A stretch of DNA of 53,977 bases from an uncultured Blautia sp. (GTDB lineage: Bacteria > Bacillota > Clostridia > Lachnospirales > Lachnospiraceae). The position numbers and the translations under genes were made by a program. Positions 16,197-25,123 of the stretch are shown here, piece after piece (the stretch's first letter is position 1; each line of letters begins with the position of its first letter). The stretch lies in the NCBI RefSeq assembly GCF_934372025.1, contig NZ_CAKROJ010000011.1, forward strand, positions 1 to 53,977. The letters are read 5' to 3'. The notes under the pieces are model-generated. The model was not told the origin of the DNA. It ran no database searches and saw only the letters and a program-made list of their open reading frames with translations.

Positions 16197-16229
16197 CAAC
16201 CTGTCTCTCGCTTCATTATTCAATCTGAA

Positions 16230-16433
16230 TTATTTGTTTAAGCCGTATTTTCTGTTGAACTTATCGATACGTCCACGAGCCTGAGCTGCTTTCTGCTGTC
16301 CGGTGTAGAATGGATGGCATTTGGAACAGATTTCAACATGGATATCTTTTTTAGTAGATCCTGTTACGAATGTGTTTCCGCAGTTGCAGGTTACAGTTGC
16401 CTGATAGTAATTTGGATGGATTCCTTCGCGCAT
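16230..16433 (-). CDS. rpmE: 50S ribosomal protein L31 (zinc-binding form)
   Basis: A 67-residue bL31 starting MREGIHPNYYQ. It carries the zinc-ligand cysteines of the C+ form: CNC near residue 16 and CSKC near 36. The ATG at 16431-16433 follows GAGAGGTG; a GTG three codons upstream is too close to that RBS. L31 bridges the 50S and 30S subunits. C+ L31 is replaced by C- paralogues under zinc limitation in some bacteria; no second copy is in the window. Confidence 0.96.
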   Translation of the reverse strand: MREGIHPNYYQATVTCNCGNTFVTGSTKKDIHVEICSKCHPFYTGQQKAAQARGRIDKFNRKYGLNK

Positions 16434-16439
16434 GATTTT

Positions 16440-16507
16440 CACCTCTCTATATTTCTCTATTTTTCTATTCGTATTAACTTAACGAAATTGCTAATTTATT
16501 TCGCAGC
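16440..16507 (-). ncRNA. Possible L31 autoregulatory leader
   Basis: The roughly 70-base leader of rpmE contains overlapping stems CGAAAT/ATTTCG and TTCGT/ACGAA that cannot form together. L31 leaders of several types are known in Firmicutes; this match is by position and mutually exclusive pairing only. Confidence 0.35.
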
Positions 16508-16513
16508 TTTCTG

Positions 16514-16542
16514 ATTATAACATACTGCCTGTACAAATGCAA
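16514..16542 (-). promoter_or_regulatory. Sigma-A promoter of the rpmE operon
   Basis: Minus strand: TTGCAT (16537-16542), 17-base spacer, TATAAT (16514-16519), starting within six bases of the rho stop. Confidence 0.8.
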
Positions 16543-16547
16543 GCCGT

Positions 16548-18020
16548 TTATAAAAATTTCTGTTTTTTTGCAGTCTGGACAAATTCTTCATTATTCTTTG
16601 TTCTTGAGAACATATTCAGTATCTGTTCAACTGCATCTTCTGCCTTCAGACTGTTCAGTGCACGGCGCATATTATATACTGCTTCCTGCTCATCCCTGGT
16701 CAGAAGCAGATCCTCACGTCTTGTACCTGATTTCTGAATATCAATGGCCGGAAATACTCTTTTTTCCTGCAGTTTACGGTCAAGTACCAGTTCCATATTA
16801 CCGGTTCCCTTGAATTCTTCATAAATGACATCATCCATCTTGCTTCCTGTATCCACAAGTGCTGTTGCAAGGATTGTAAGGCTTCCTCCCTCTCTCATAT
16901 TTCGAGCTGCACCAAAGAATCGCTTCGGCATATGAAGTGCTGCAGGATCAAGGCCTCCTGATAATGTCCTTCCACTCGGTGTCACACAGAGATTATAAGC
17001 TCTGGCAAGTCTTGTGATAGAATCCAGCAGAATCGTTACATCCTGTTTGTGTTCCACCAGACGTCTTGCACGTTCCACAACCATCTCCGATACACGTCTG
17101 TGATGCTCCGGAAGCTCATCAAATGTAGAATAAATAACCTCTACATTGTTTCCCTGAATTTCTTCTTTTATATCTGTTACCTCTTCCGGACGCTCATCGA
17201 TCAGAAGAATGATCAGATGCATGGACGGACTGTTTTTGAGGATAGATTTTGCAACATCTTTAAGAAGAGTTGTCTTACCTGCCTTCGGAGGTGAAACGAT
17301 CATACCTCTCTGTCCTTTTCCGATCGGACTTAACAGATCCATGATTCTCATAGCTACGGTTCCACCCGGTCTTTCCATGCGAAGACGTTCGTTTGGAAAA
17401 ACAGGTGTCATATCTTCAAAATTATATCTTCTCTGTCCTTCACTCGGTGAAAATCCGTTGATTGAATCCACATAAAGAAGGGCACTGAACTTCTCACCCT
17501 GCGTCTTGATGCGAATACTTCCCTTCAGGATATCACCTGTTTTCAGATTGAATCTGCGAATCTGTGACGGAGACACATAAATATCATTTTCTCCAGGAAG
17601 ATAATTCTCACAGCGAATAAATCCATAGCCATCCGGAAGCACCTCCAGAATACCATTTGCTTTCTCTCCACTGTCAAGCTGTGTTGTATCTGTAGAATTT
17701 CTGTGCGTATAATCTGCACGTTCCTGATAAGACGCCTTATCCTGATTGTTTTTTTCCTGGTAATTTCGTTCCTGATATGTTTTTCTTTCATTTGCCTCAT
17801 AAGAAGGTCTGCTTTCTCTTGCTCTGTTTTCCTGTCTGACCGTTTCTTCATGAGTTGTTTCTCTGACTTCTGCTGCTTTATTGGATACTTCTGCCGCATC
17901 TTCCTGAAGCATCCGCTCTATCAGCTCAGGTTTTCTTAATGTGGAAATCCCTTTCAGTCCTCTTGCTTTCGCAAGATCTTTTAATGTTGCAAGCGACAAT
18001 GATTCGTATTTTTCTCTCAT
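16548..18020 (-). CDS. rho: Transcription termination factor Rho with a disordered insert
   Basis: A 490-residue hexameric RNA helicase. Residues 1-40 are the Rho N-terminal helical domain. Residues about 41-118 are low-complexity, rich in Arg, Glu, Gln, Asn and Tyr, and probably disordered. The cold-shock-like RNA-binding domain begins at GILEVLPDGYGFIR (about 123-200). The RecA-like motor has Walker A PPKAGKT (244-250), Walker B ILLDSITR and the Q-loop region TPSGRTLSGG. It terminates untranslated transcripts. E. coli Rho is 419 residues and has no such insert. Own leader upstream contains a hairpin. Confidence 0.96.
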   Translation of the reverse strand: MREKYESLSLATLKDLAKARGLKGISTLRKPELIERMLQEDAAEVSNKAAEVRETTHEETVRQENRARESRPSYEANERKTYQERNYQEKNNQDKASYQERADYTHRNSTDTTQLDSGEKANGILEVLPDGYGFIRCENYLPGENDIYVSPSQIRRFNLKTGDILKGSIRIKTQGEKFSALLYVDSINGFSPSEGQRRYNFEDMTPVFPNERLRMERPGGTVAMRIMDLLSPIGKGQRGMIVSPPKAGKTTLLKDVAKSILKNSPSMHLIILLIDERPEEVTDIKEEIQGNNVEVIYSTFDELPEHHRRVSEMVVERARRLVEHKQDVTILLDSITRLARAYNLCVTPSGRTLSGGLDPAALHMPKRFFGAARNMREGGSLTILATALVDTGSKMDDVIYEEFKGTGNMELVLDRKLQEKRVFPAIDIQKSGTRREDLLLTRDEQEAVYNMRRALNSLKAEDAVEQILNMFSRTKNNEEFVQTAKKQKFL

Positions 18021-18233
18021 AAAAAAGTCCTCTCTGCCTTCTCAAAACCTGTTCATTTAACGATAAAGTTATTAAGGAATGTCTGTCTGAAACGACATGA
18101 AATCAGAATACCGGCAGGCTGCACAATTTATGTGAAGCCACCGGCAGTGTCCAGATGAATTCAGCAATATTTTAACACAACTTTAAAGCCATGTCTATAA
18201 TCCTGAAAACAGTTATACAAAACTAAATTTAAT
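18021..18233 (-). other. Leader and intergenic region upstream of rho
   Basis: No gene seen. A stem pairing CCGGTGGCT with AGCCTGCCGG spans 18111-18146 on the minus strand. A TAAAAT-like -10 lies near 18165 without a good -35. Rho genes commonly autoregulate through long leaders; here that is inference. Confidence 0.4.
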
Positions 18234-18734
18234 TTAATGAATGATATTTCCTACGATTCCATAAGATACCACATACATGATCACAGTTGCCATAATCAGA
18301 CCACAGAAAATAGCAATTGATGATTTCTTAATATCTACTTCCAGAAGAGATGCGATCAGTGATCCGGTCCATGCACCTGTCCCCGGAAGCGGAATTCCAA
18401 CAAATAATAACAGACCAAGAAATTCATAACGTTTGATCTGATCACTTTTGCCCATCGCACGGTTCTCCAGTTTCACGATCAGACCATGAAATAATTTTGT
18501 CTTTTTAAGGACTTTAAAAATCTGACGAATAAACAGCAGAATAAACGGTATTGGAATAATGTTTCCCAAAATACAGATCGGAATTGCCTGCGCTGCTGAT
18601 ACTTTCAATAATGATGCAGCAAGCAGACCACCTCTCAGTTCCAGGATCGGTATCATTGAAATAATAAAAATAATAAGTTCTCTGGAAATATGCTGTGACA
18701 GATTATCTGTAAACCATTGTACTAAAACTTCCAT
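18234..18734 (-). CDS. COG2426 small membrane protein (annotated as small multidrug export protein)
   Basis: A 166-residue protein of PF06695, four or five membrane segments. Family motifs are ISMIPILELRGGLL near residue 28-41 and FVGIPLPGTGAWTGSLIASLL near 115-135, resembling the paired re-entrant loops of DedA-type proteins. Function is unproven; the export label rests on old annotation. It follows hisC by 34 bases and is probably co-transcribed from the hisC promoter. Confidence 0.87.
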   Translation of the reverse strand: MEVLVQWFTDNLSQHISRELIIFIISMIPILELRGGLLAASLLKVSAAQAIPICILGNIIPIPFILLFIRQIFKVLKKTKLFHGLIVKLENRAMGKSDQIKRYEFLGLLLFVGIPLPGTGAWTGSLIASLLEVDIKKSSIAIFCGLIMATVIMYVVSYGIVGNIIH

Positions 18735-18768
18735 AAATTCTCCTTTTGTAACCCTTCACAGTCACTAC

Positions 18769-19842
18769 TTACTGAACAGTTACCTCTTTTTTCAAATATT
18801 CTTTCACAAAATCAATGAAAAGTTCCATCTCTTTTCTTGTTCCAATTGTGATACGAAGATGATTACCTGTTCTTCCACCAGGGAAGTACCGTACATACAT
18901 ATGATGTTCTCTCAGCGCCTGGAACAGTTTTTCTGCCGGACAGCTCTCATGTGCTGCAAAAATAAAATTTGCTCTGGAATCTTCAAAATAAAATCCCAGT
19001 TTCTTAAGTTCTTTCTTTGTCCATTCTCTCGTATCAATAATTTTTGCACATGTTTCCTCAAAATAAGTCTGATCCCTGATTGCTGCCACACCGGCTGCGA
19101 TCGATGTACGGTTCATGGTATAGGAATTAAAGGAATATTTTACATCATTCAGATATTTGATCAGTTTCGGAGAGCCGAGTGCAAATCCGATACGCATGCC
19201 TGCCATTGATCTGGATTTTGAAAATGTCTGTACAACCAGAAGATTTTCGTATTTCTCAATCAACGATAATGCTGACTGCGTGCCAAAATCCACATAAGCC
19301 TCATCTACGATTACAATCACATCCTGATTATGTGCTACAATATCTTCGATATCACTTAATGGAAGAGAAACACCTGTTGGTGCATTTGGGTTCGGGAAAA
19401 TGATTCCTCCATTTTCTCTGAAATAATCTTCTTTCTTTATATGAAAATGTGCATCCAGTTCCGGTCTTTCATATGGAATACGGAACAGATCTGCCCATAC
19501 ATCATAAAAGGAATATGTAATATCCGGAAACAGAATCGGCTTTTCGTTGTTAAAAAATGTAAGGAAACTCATTGCCAGCACATCATCTGAACCGACTCCG
19601 ACAAACACCTGCTCATCCTGCAATCCATATTTTTCTGCGATTGCATGAACCAGTTCTTTTGCTGTCGGATCCGGATAGAGTCTCAACGCATCCGCCTCCA
19701 TATTCTGAAGTACTTCGGCTACGCCCGGAGCCGGCGGATAAGGATTTTCATTTGTATTCAGTTTGATCATATCCGGCTGATTTGGCTGTTCTCCTGGTGT
19801 ATAAGGAATCACTCTACGGATATTATCTTCCCAGTTACTCAT
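18769..19842 (-). CDS. hisC: Histidinol-phosphate aminotransferase
   Basis: A 357-residue fold-type I PLP enzyme. LNTNENPYPPAP near the N-terminus, VDEAYVDFG, and the PLP lysine in TFSKSRSMAGMRIGF are HisC signatures; the C-terminal RYFPGGRTGNHLRITIG binds the substrate phosphate. It converts imidazole acetol-phosphate to histidinol-phosphate. The ATG at 19840-19842 is favoured because AAAGGGGA lies ten bases upstream; the ATG three codons earlier is only a base or two from that RBS. It stands apart from other his genes, so a broader aromatic aminotransferase role is possible. Confidence 0.92.
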   Translation of the reverse strand: MSNWEDNIRRVIPYTPGEQPNQPDMIKLNTNENPYPPAPGVAEVLQNMEADALRLYPDPTAKELVHAIAEKYGLQDEQVFVGVGSDDVLAMSFLTFFNNEKPILFPDITYSFYDVWADLFRIPYERPELDAHFHIKKEDYFRENGGIIFPNPNAPTGVSLPLSDIEDIVAHNQDVIVIVDEAYVDFGTQSALSLIEKYENLLVVQTFSKSRSMAGMRIGFALGSPKLIKYLNDVKYSFNSYTMNRTSIAAGVAAIRDQTYFEETCAKIIDTREWTKKELKKLGFYFEDSRANFIFAAHESCPAEKLFQALREHHMYVRYFPGGRTGNHLRITIGTRKEMELFIDFVKEYLKKEVTVQ

Positions 19843-19894
19843 TGTAATCATTCCCCTTTCTGGTTATTTCTCTCCCCTGCATTATATATTTGCT

Positions 19895-19923
19895 ATTGTA
19901 TATACTCTTCCTTTGTTTGTCAA
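19895..19923 (-). promoter_or_regulatory. Sigma-A promoter of hisC
   Basis: Minus strand: TTGACA (19918-19923), 17-base spacer, TACAAT (19895-19900), just after the malic enzyme terminator. Confidence 0.85.
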
Positions 19924-19937
19924 AGCTTTCTTAAAAG

Positions 19938-19987
19938 AAAAAACTGCCGCCAGACAGCGAGTTTTAAGCTCACTGCCTGTTCAGCAG
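19938..19987 (-). terminator. Strong terminator of the malic enzyme gene
   Basis: A long stem pairs CTGCTG and CAGGCAGTGAG with CTCGCTGTCTG and CGGCAG (minus strand), followed by TTTTTTC from the A-run at 19938-19943. Confidence 0.9.
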
Positions 19988-20008
19988 CTATAAAATTTCT
20001 TGTTTTTA

Positions 20009-21184
20009 TCAGATACGGGCCACACCTGTTTTTCTTGCTGCATCTGCAACAGCCTTTGCTACTGCCGGTCCTACTCTCTTGTCAAATGCTTTTGGGATGA
20101 TGTAATCTTCTGAGAGTTCTTCAGCTGTGATCAGCCCTGCAAGTGCTTCAGCAGCAGCCAGTTTCATCTCATCATTGATTTCTTTTGCTCTTACATCAAA
20201 TGCCCCACGGAAAATTCCCGGGAAAGCAAGTACATTATTGATCTGATTCGGGAAATCGCTTCTTCCTGTAGAAACAACCTTTGCTCCGCCTGCTTTTGCA
20301 TCATCCGGGAAAATTTCCGGTGTCGGATTGGCGCATGCAAAAACAATGGCATCTTTATTCATCGTCTTAACCATCTCTGTAGTGACAGCCCCTGGTGCAG
20401 AAACACCAATGAATACATCAGCGCCAACCAGCATATCTGCCAGAGATCCTTCTTTTTTATCCAGATTGGTCACCTTTGCCATCTCTTCTTTAACCGGATT
20501 CATACCTTCTGCGCGACCTTCATAAATTGCACCCTTTCTGTCGCACAGGGTGATATTCTTAAATCCTGCTGTAAGAAGCAGACGTGCGATAGAGATTGCT
20601 GCTGCTCCTGCTCCGTTCATTACAATACGGACATCCTCTTTCTTCTTGCCGACAACTTTAAGTGCGTTGGTCAGACCAGCAAGAGTGATGATTGCTGTAC
20701 CATGCTGATCGTCATGGAAGATCGGAATATCACATTTTTCTTTCAGTTTCTTCTCGATTTCAAAACATCTCGGTGCGGAAATATCTTCCAGATTTACGCC
20801 ACCGAAAGAACCTGAAATCAGATAAATCGTATTTACGATTTCATCTACATCGTTGCTTTTAATGCAGAGTGGGAATGCGTCTACATCACCAAATGCTTTA
20901 AAAAGTACACATTTTCCTTCCATTACCGGCATACCAGCTTCCGGTCCGATGTTTCCAAGACCAAGAACTGCTGATCCATCTGTCACTACCAGACACATGT
21001 TCCATCTTCTGGTAAGATCATAAGATTTATCTATATCCTTCTGAATTTCCAGGCAAGGCTGCGCAACACCCGGTGTATAGGCAAGGGACAGATCATCCTT
21101 GTTTTCAACAGGTACTCTTGTAACAACCTCAATCTTACCCTTCCACTCATTGTGTAATCTGAGTGATTCCTTTGCGTAATCCAT
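20009..21184 (-). CDS. NAD(P)-dependent malic enzyme
   Basis: A 391-residue short-form bacterial malic enzyme without a phosphotransacetylase domain. YTPGVAQPCLEI and GLGNIGPEAGMPVMEGK are the malic N-domain; FHDDQHGTAI holds metal and substrate residues; MNGAGAAAISIARLL is the Rossmann nucleotide loop. It decarboxylates malate oxidatively to pyruvate and CO2. The start is 23 bases past the stop of a FadR-type regulator, so the two form an operon and the regulator probably controls malate or organic acid use. Cofactor preference cannot be assigned here. Confidence 0.93.
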   Translation of the reverse strand: MDYAKESLRLHNEWKGKIEVVTRVPVENKDDLSLAYTPGVAQPCLEIQKDIDKSYDLTRRWNMCLVVTDGSAVLGLGNIGPEAGMPVMEGKCVLFKAFGDVDAFPLCIKSNDVDEIVNTIYLISGSFGGVNLEDISAPRCFEIEKKLKEKCDIPIFHDDQHGTAIITLAGLTNALKVVGKKKEDVRIVMNGAGAAAISIARLLLTAGFKNITLCDRKGAIYEGRAEGMNPVKEEMAKVTNLDKKEGSLADMLVGADVFIGVSAPGAVTTEMVKTMNKDAIVFACANPTPEIFPDDAKAGGAKVVSTGRSDFPNQINNVLAFPGIFRGAFDVRAKEINDEMKLAAAEALAGLITAEELSEDYIIPKAFDKRVGPAVAKAVADAARKTGVARI

Positions 21185-21207
21185 TTAATTTTCCTCCTCG
21201 TTATTAA

Positions 21208-21918
21208 TTAATGCAGGTTCTTCCGCATTTCTTCCATACACTTTTCGACCGTCTTCATATGCTCGGACATACATTGCTCAGCACGATTCTCGTCATTGTT
21301 GATAATAGCTTCCACAAGACGCTGATGTTCTTCATCCACTCTGAATTCCGGTCGGTTTTTTTTCATTATAAACTTTCTGGTTCCTGAAATTATATTCTCC
21401 ATCAGTTTATCTGCTGCGGCAAGCACGCTGTAGATCATTGGATTATCTGCTATTTTGGCAATCTTCATATGCAGCTCCTTATCCAGTTCTCCTCTGATCT
21501 CCTCGTCTTCTGCCTTATCTATATTTGAAAGTAATCTTAACAATTCCGCCGCATCAAGCGGTGTACACTTTCTTGCAGCAAGAATTGCCTGTTCACGTTC
21601 CAGTGCCGCCCTCAGCTGCTGTGTTTGTCTGATATATCCGTTATTCAATTTAAATAAGATTGATAATGGTCCGATCAACCATGAATCCAGATCATCTGCT
21701 ATATAATTTCCCCCACCTGGTACAGTCTTAATAATTCCAAGCAATTCAAGTGCTCTCAGGACTTCCCGTACCGCCGGTCTGGATACTCCCATTTCTTCTG
21801 CCATAACTCTTTCTGCCGGAAGTGCATCGCCTTCTTTGAGGCATCCGTTCTGAATATTCTCTATGATCTGATTTAAAATTTCATCAAAAGCTTTTTCGTC
21901 TCCGATTTCTTTAAACAT
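21208..21918 (-). CDS. FadR/GntR-family transcriptional regulator
   Basis: A 236-residue regulator: winged helix (about 10-75; AERVMAEEMGVSRPAVREVLRALELLGII) and an FCD all-helical effector domain (about 95-230; metal or ligand residues in EREQAILAAR, DKELHMKIAK, EEHQRLVEAI and EHMK). FadR-type FCD proteins often sense carboxylates. The ATG at 21916-21918 follows GGGGGACAG. It precedes malic enzyme by 23 bases, so the likely signal is malate, lactate or a related acid (inferred). Confidence 0.9.
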   Translation of the reverse strand: MFKEIGDEKAFDEILNQIIENIQNGCLKEGDALPAERVMAEEMGVSRPAVREVLRALELLGIIKTVPGGGNYIADDLDSWLIGPLSILFKLNNGYIRQTQQLRAALEREQAILAARKCTPLDAAELLRLLSNIDKAEDEEIRGELDKELHMKIAKIADNPMIYSVLAAADKLMENIISGTRKFIMKKNRPEFRVDEEHQRLVEAIINNDENRAEQCMSEHMKTVEKCMEEMRKNLH

Positions 21919-21946
21919 ATCTGTCCCCCTGCCTTCCTTATTCATT

Positions 21947-21975
21947 AATATAACATTTATACCAACAGTCGGCAA
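21947..21975 (-). promoter_or_regulatory. Sigma-A promoter of the regulator-malic enzyme operon
   Basis: Minus strand: TTGCCG (21970-21975), 17-base spacer containing a FadR-like TTGGTATAAAT half-site, TATATT (21947-21952). Autoregulation is possible. Confidence 0.7.
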
Positions 21976-22071
21976 GCATTCCCTTCGTATTCTTTTTCAA
22001 ACATTTTCTTCCGTTTTATTAAAAATAATAATATATTTTGTGTTTTTATTCTAAACTTTTCCCATATCCTA

Positions 22072-22099
22072 TTGACAAGTTCAAAAAAGGACGCATAAT
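22072..22099 (+). promoter_or_regulatory. Sigma-A promoter of the plus-strand lipoprotein gene
   Basis: TTGACA (22072-22077), 16-base spacer, CATAAT (22094-22099); leader of about 30 bases with RBS GGGAG. Confidence 0.75.
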
Positions 22100-22136
22100 A
22101 AACATAAGATATTATATAGTAAGGGAGATTATACTC

Positions 22137-22676
22137 ATGAAAAAAAGAAATCTTATGCTCTTATCAGCACTTGCTGCAGTATCGATCCTCATGACTGGAT
22201 GTGGTTTTACCGCTGATGATCCGGCTGACAGTCAGGCTGTAACTATAACTCCGGAACCAGTTGCGGCAACTGCAACACCAGCTCCGACATCCACACCGAC
22301 TCCAACTGTTACTCCGGCAGCTGCTCTTACAACTACTCCGGCTCCGGGAACAGCTGCCAATGGTGACACAGCCACTGCTGATGGCACTGCTGCAGGTACC
22401 ACTACTTCTACTGATGGTACAGCTTCCACTGATACCAGTACATCAACAGGATCTGACAGCAGTTCTGCGTCTTCCACATCATCCGGAGATGCAACCGCTT
22501 ATGTTGGATCTACATTAAGCGATTTTATGAGCGTATATGGTTCACCGATCGAATATGAACCGGCATACGATGCTAACGGTAATGAAGTCGGTGGTGTTTA
22601 TTCTTTCAATGACTTCTCTATTACAACAGACTTCATGTCCGGAAGTGAAACTGTTGAAGCTGTAGATTATTATTGA
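22137..22676 (+). CDS. Small lipoprotein with a Thr/Pro/Ser-rich linker and a C-terminal globular domain
   Basis: A 179-residue lipoprotein: signal peptide with lipobox MTGC (Cys22), a linker (about 35-120) almost wholly Thr, Ala, Pro, Ser, Asp and Gly that would cross the wall and may be glycosylated, then a compact domain (about 122-179, YVGSTLSDFMSVYGSP...). The last part resembles BLIP/SmpA-type domains, which begin GxxxxDxxxxYGxP; this is a weak match. The ATG follows GGGAG. It is monocistronic with its own promoter and terminator. Function unknown. Confidence 0.82.
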   Translation: MKKRNLMLLSALAAVSILMTGCGFTADDPADSQAVTITPEPVAATATPAPTSTPTPTVTPAAALTTTPAPGTAANGDTATADGTAAGTTTSTDGTASTDTSTSTGSDSSSASSTSSGDATAYVGSTLSDFMSVYGSPIEYEPAYDANGNEVGGVYSFNDFSITTDFMSGSETVEAVDYY

Positions 22677-22703
22677 TCATAATACTATTGCATCTATTCA
22701 ACG

Positions 22704-22748
22704 AAAATGCCCCGACAGGCTGTATCACAAACCTGTCAGGGCATTTTT
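22704..22748. terminator. Bidirectional terminator between the lipoprotein and alanine symporter genes
   Basis: ATGCCCCGACAGG pairs with CCTGTCAGGGCAT, one mismatch, with U-tracts on both sides (TTTTT at 22744-22748 for plus, AAAA at 22704-22707 for minus). It serves convergent genes. Confidence 0.9.
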
Positions 22749-22765
22749 CAGACTTTATATCTTCT

Positions 22766-24166
22766 TTATGATTTACTTTTCTTTTCTGCTTCGTATTCTT
22801 TCAGTGCCTTCAGAGCCTTCTCACCCTGTGGATATAATATGATGATATTAAAGATTGTCATCAGACCGATGCCAACATCACCAAGATCCCATACAAATGT
22901 ATATGCAGCGAGTCCGCCGATGAAAAGCATCACCAGCGCCAATATCTTGTATGCCGTCTGCCAGAACCATTTGTCGCCAAACAGATACGCAACATTACTT
23001 CTCGCATAAAACAGGATTCCAAGGAAAGTTGAAAAGCTGAACAAAAAGAGCGTTGCTGCAATAAAGATCACTCCAAATCTTCCGAGATGATGTTCCATCG
23101 CAGTCTGCAGAAGATCCATTCCTGAAAGTCCAGAAACCTTTTCCTCCGGTGCCAGGAGCATGATCATTGCAGTACAGCTGCAGATCACGATCGTATCCAC
23201 AAAAACACCCAGTGCCTGTACCAGTCCGGCTTTGACCGGCTGATCACATTCCGCTGCTGCCGCCGCACATGGTGCAGAACCGGAACCTGCCTCGTTAGAA
23301 AACAGACCACGTTTTACACCATTCATCAGCACTGCACCAAAGCCACCTGCTGCTACCTGACGTAATCCAAAAGCTTCTTTAAATATTCTTGCAAATACTC
23401 CCGGAATACTTCCGATATTCATCACTATGATCAGAATCGTGATCGCAAAATAACATACTGCCATCACAGGAACAATCATATCCAGCACCTTAACAGTTGC
23501 ATTCTTTCTAAGAACGATCACAGCTGCAACTGCAACCAGAATAATTGTTGTATAAATCGGCGGAATTGAAAATGCATTCTTAAAAGAAGAAACAACTGAA
23601 TTACTGATTACCTGACTGATTCCGCACCAGCAGATCAGTCCGGAAATTGCGAATAATACTGAAATCACAACTTTATTTCTTTTTTTCTTTTGTTTTTCTT
23701 CCACAAATGCGTGGATGTAATAGGCCGGACCACCACGGTATCCGCCATAAAGCGGATCTTTTTCTTTATAAATCTGAGCAAGCGTTGCCTCAATAAATGC
23801 TGTGGAGGAACCGATCAGAGCAGTCACCCACATCCAGAAAACAGCGCCGGCACCTCCGGCTGAGATTGCGGCAACAACGCCAACCAGGTTTCCCATTCCT
23901 ACTCTGGTTGCAGTCGATACGACCAGTGTCTGAAAGGATGACAGACTGTTCTTATCATTTTTCTTTTCGACCAGTGCACTTACCATATCAGGAAACAGTC
24001 GGATCGGAAGAAAACGAGTCCGGATCGTAAAATAAATTCCTGTTGGAATCAACAAAATGATCAATAATGAAATCCCCAGTGAACTGCCGCCCGGAAGCGG
24101 AATCCGCACCAGATCTCCCCACAGAAAGCTGTAAATCTTTTCTATTAAAGTAACAATCATAAACAT
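22766..24166 (-). CDS. Sodium:alanine/glycine symporter, AGCS family
   Basis: A 466-residue membrane protein with about 11 helices. Family hallmarks: GNLVGVVAAISAGGAGAVFWMWVTALIG near residue 90-120, KRGLFSNEAGSGSAPCAAAAA near 300, and DTIVICSCTAMIML. It imports alanine or glycine with sodium. The ATG at 24166 follows GAGG with five-base spacing; an ATG five codons upstream contains that same RBS and is rejected, and one two codons later is possible. Monocistronic. Confidence 0.92.
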   Translation of the reverse strand: MFMIVTLIEKIYSFLWGDLVRIPLPGGSSLGISLLIILLIPTGIYFTIRTRFLPIRLFPDMVSALVEKKNDKNSLSSFQTLVVSTATRVGMGNLVGVVAAISAGGAGAVFWMWVTALIGSSTAFIEATLAQIYKEKDPLYGGYRGGPAYYIHAFVEEKQKKKRNKVVISVLFAISGLICWCGISQVISNSVVSSFKNAFSIPPIYTTIILVAVAAVIVLRKNATVKVLDMIVPVMAVCYFAITILIIVMNIGSIPGVFARIFKEAFGLRQVAAGGFGAVLMNGVKRGLFSNEAGSGSAPCAAAAAECDQPVKAGLVQALGVFVDTIVICSCTAMIMLLAPEEKVSGLSGMDLLQTAMEHHLGRFGVIFIAATLFLFSFSTFLGILFYARSNVAYLFGDKWFWQTAYKILALVMLFIGGLAAYTFVWDLGDVGIGLMTIFNIIILYPQGEKALKALKEYEAEKKSKS

Positions 24167-24219
24167 TAAACCCTCTTCCATTTTTCACAGATGTCCGAAT
24201 AAATTTTGTTATGGACACA

Positions 24220-24258
24220 TACTGTTACAGTATAGCCCATATCCACCTGAAAATACAA
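24220..24258 (-). promoter_or_regulatory. Promoter of the alanine symporter gene with a palindrome at the start site
   Basis: Minus strand: TTGTAT (24253-24258), 18-base spacer, TATACT (24229-24234). The 13-base palindrome TACTGTTACAGTA (24220-24232) overlaps the -10 box and predicted start, a good place for a repressor. Confidence 0.55.
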
Positions 24259-24292
24259 GCACTTTTAGAGTTTAAAGTCCAAAATTTTGCTT

Positions 24293-25123
24293 TTATTTAA
24301 AAGGGTTATAGAATCTTCCATATTTTATGGTTACGGTAAGACTCACGATCAGCAGTACCACCCCAAGCCCGATCGCAACAAAATCTCTTCTTGCAAATGT
24401 TCTTCTTGTATACCAGGTACGCTTCTTGTTCTTGCCGAATCCACGCAGTTCCATTGCATTTGAAATCGTATCGATCCGGTTCAGACTTGTCAGGATCAAT
24501 GGCAAAAGGATATTAACAGAGTTCTTCAATCTGGAAAAGAATCGTTCATTTTTTCCAAGTTCCACGCCTCTTGCCTGCTGTGCCTGACTGATACTGTGAT
24601 AATCTCTCTGAATATCCGGAATATAGCGAAGCGCAATTGCCACAGAATATCCTACCTTATAAGAAATTCCGATACTGTTCAGACTTGCTGCAAACTCACT
24701 CGGGTTTGTCGCAGAAATAAAGAGTATCGCTACCGGCAATGCCACAAAATATTTCAGAGAGATATTGATCATATAAAACATCTGCTCAGCAGTCACATCA
24801 TATCTCCAGAACAAGTGACACAGCACATGCCTGGTTCCATATAAATGTGTTCCCTGATTCGGGTCAAACAGGAAAATAAAAAGGTTATTCAAAAGCAGAA
24901 AAACAAGCATGAATATCATCATAAAACGAACTTCACGGTACTTGATCTTACTGAGCTTGAATGCAGCAAGACTCACTGCAAATAATCCCAGAAGAACCCA
25001 TGTATTATAGGTGATCATACTTGCAAAGGTAAACAGCAGAAAAAATGCCAGCTTGGTCGTTCCGGTCATTTTGTGTACTACGCTGTCCCGATCCAGATAA
25101 TTCAATACTGTCTTAGCAGCCAT
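24293..25123 (-). CDS. ecfT: Energy-coupling factor transporter transmembrane protein EcfT
   Basis: A 276-residue EcfT/CbiQ-family protein. The two cytoplasmic coupling motifs with Ala-Arg-Gly signatures are AQQARGVEL (near 185-193) and AMELRGFG (near 225-232); about six membrane segments. It joins the S component to the two ATPase halves. The start overlaps the end of the ATPase gene by 11 bases, so translation is coupled. Confidence 0.93.
   Translation of the reverse strand: MAAKTVLNYLDRDSVVHKMTGTTKLAFFLLFTFASMITYNTWVLLGLFAVSLAAFKLSKIKYREVRFMMIFMLVFLLLNNLFIFLFDPNQGTHLYGTRHVLCHLFWRYDVTAEQMFYMINISLKYFVALPVAILFISATNPSEFAASLNSIGISYKVGYSVAIALRYIPDIQRDYHSISQAQQARGVELGKNERFFSRLKNSVNILLPLILTSLNRIDTISNAMELRGFGKNKKRTWYTRRTFARRDFVAIGLGVVLLIVSLTVTIKYGRFYNPFK

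Noticed and set aside
22232..22518. Two 80-85-codon frames over the Thr/Pro-rich lipoprotein linker
   Set aside because: They are other frames of low-complexity repeat DNA, rich in Val/Ala or Leu/Gln, without RBS.
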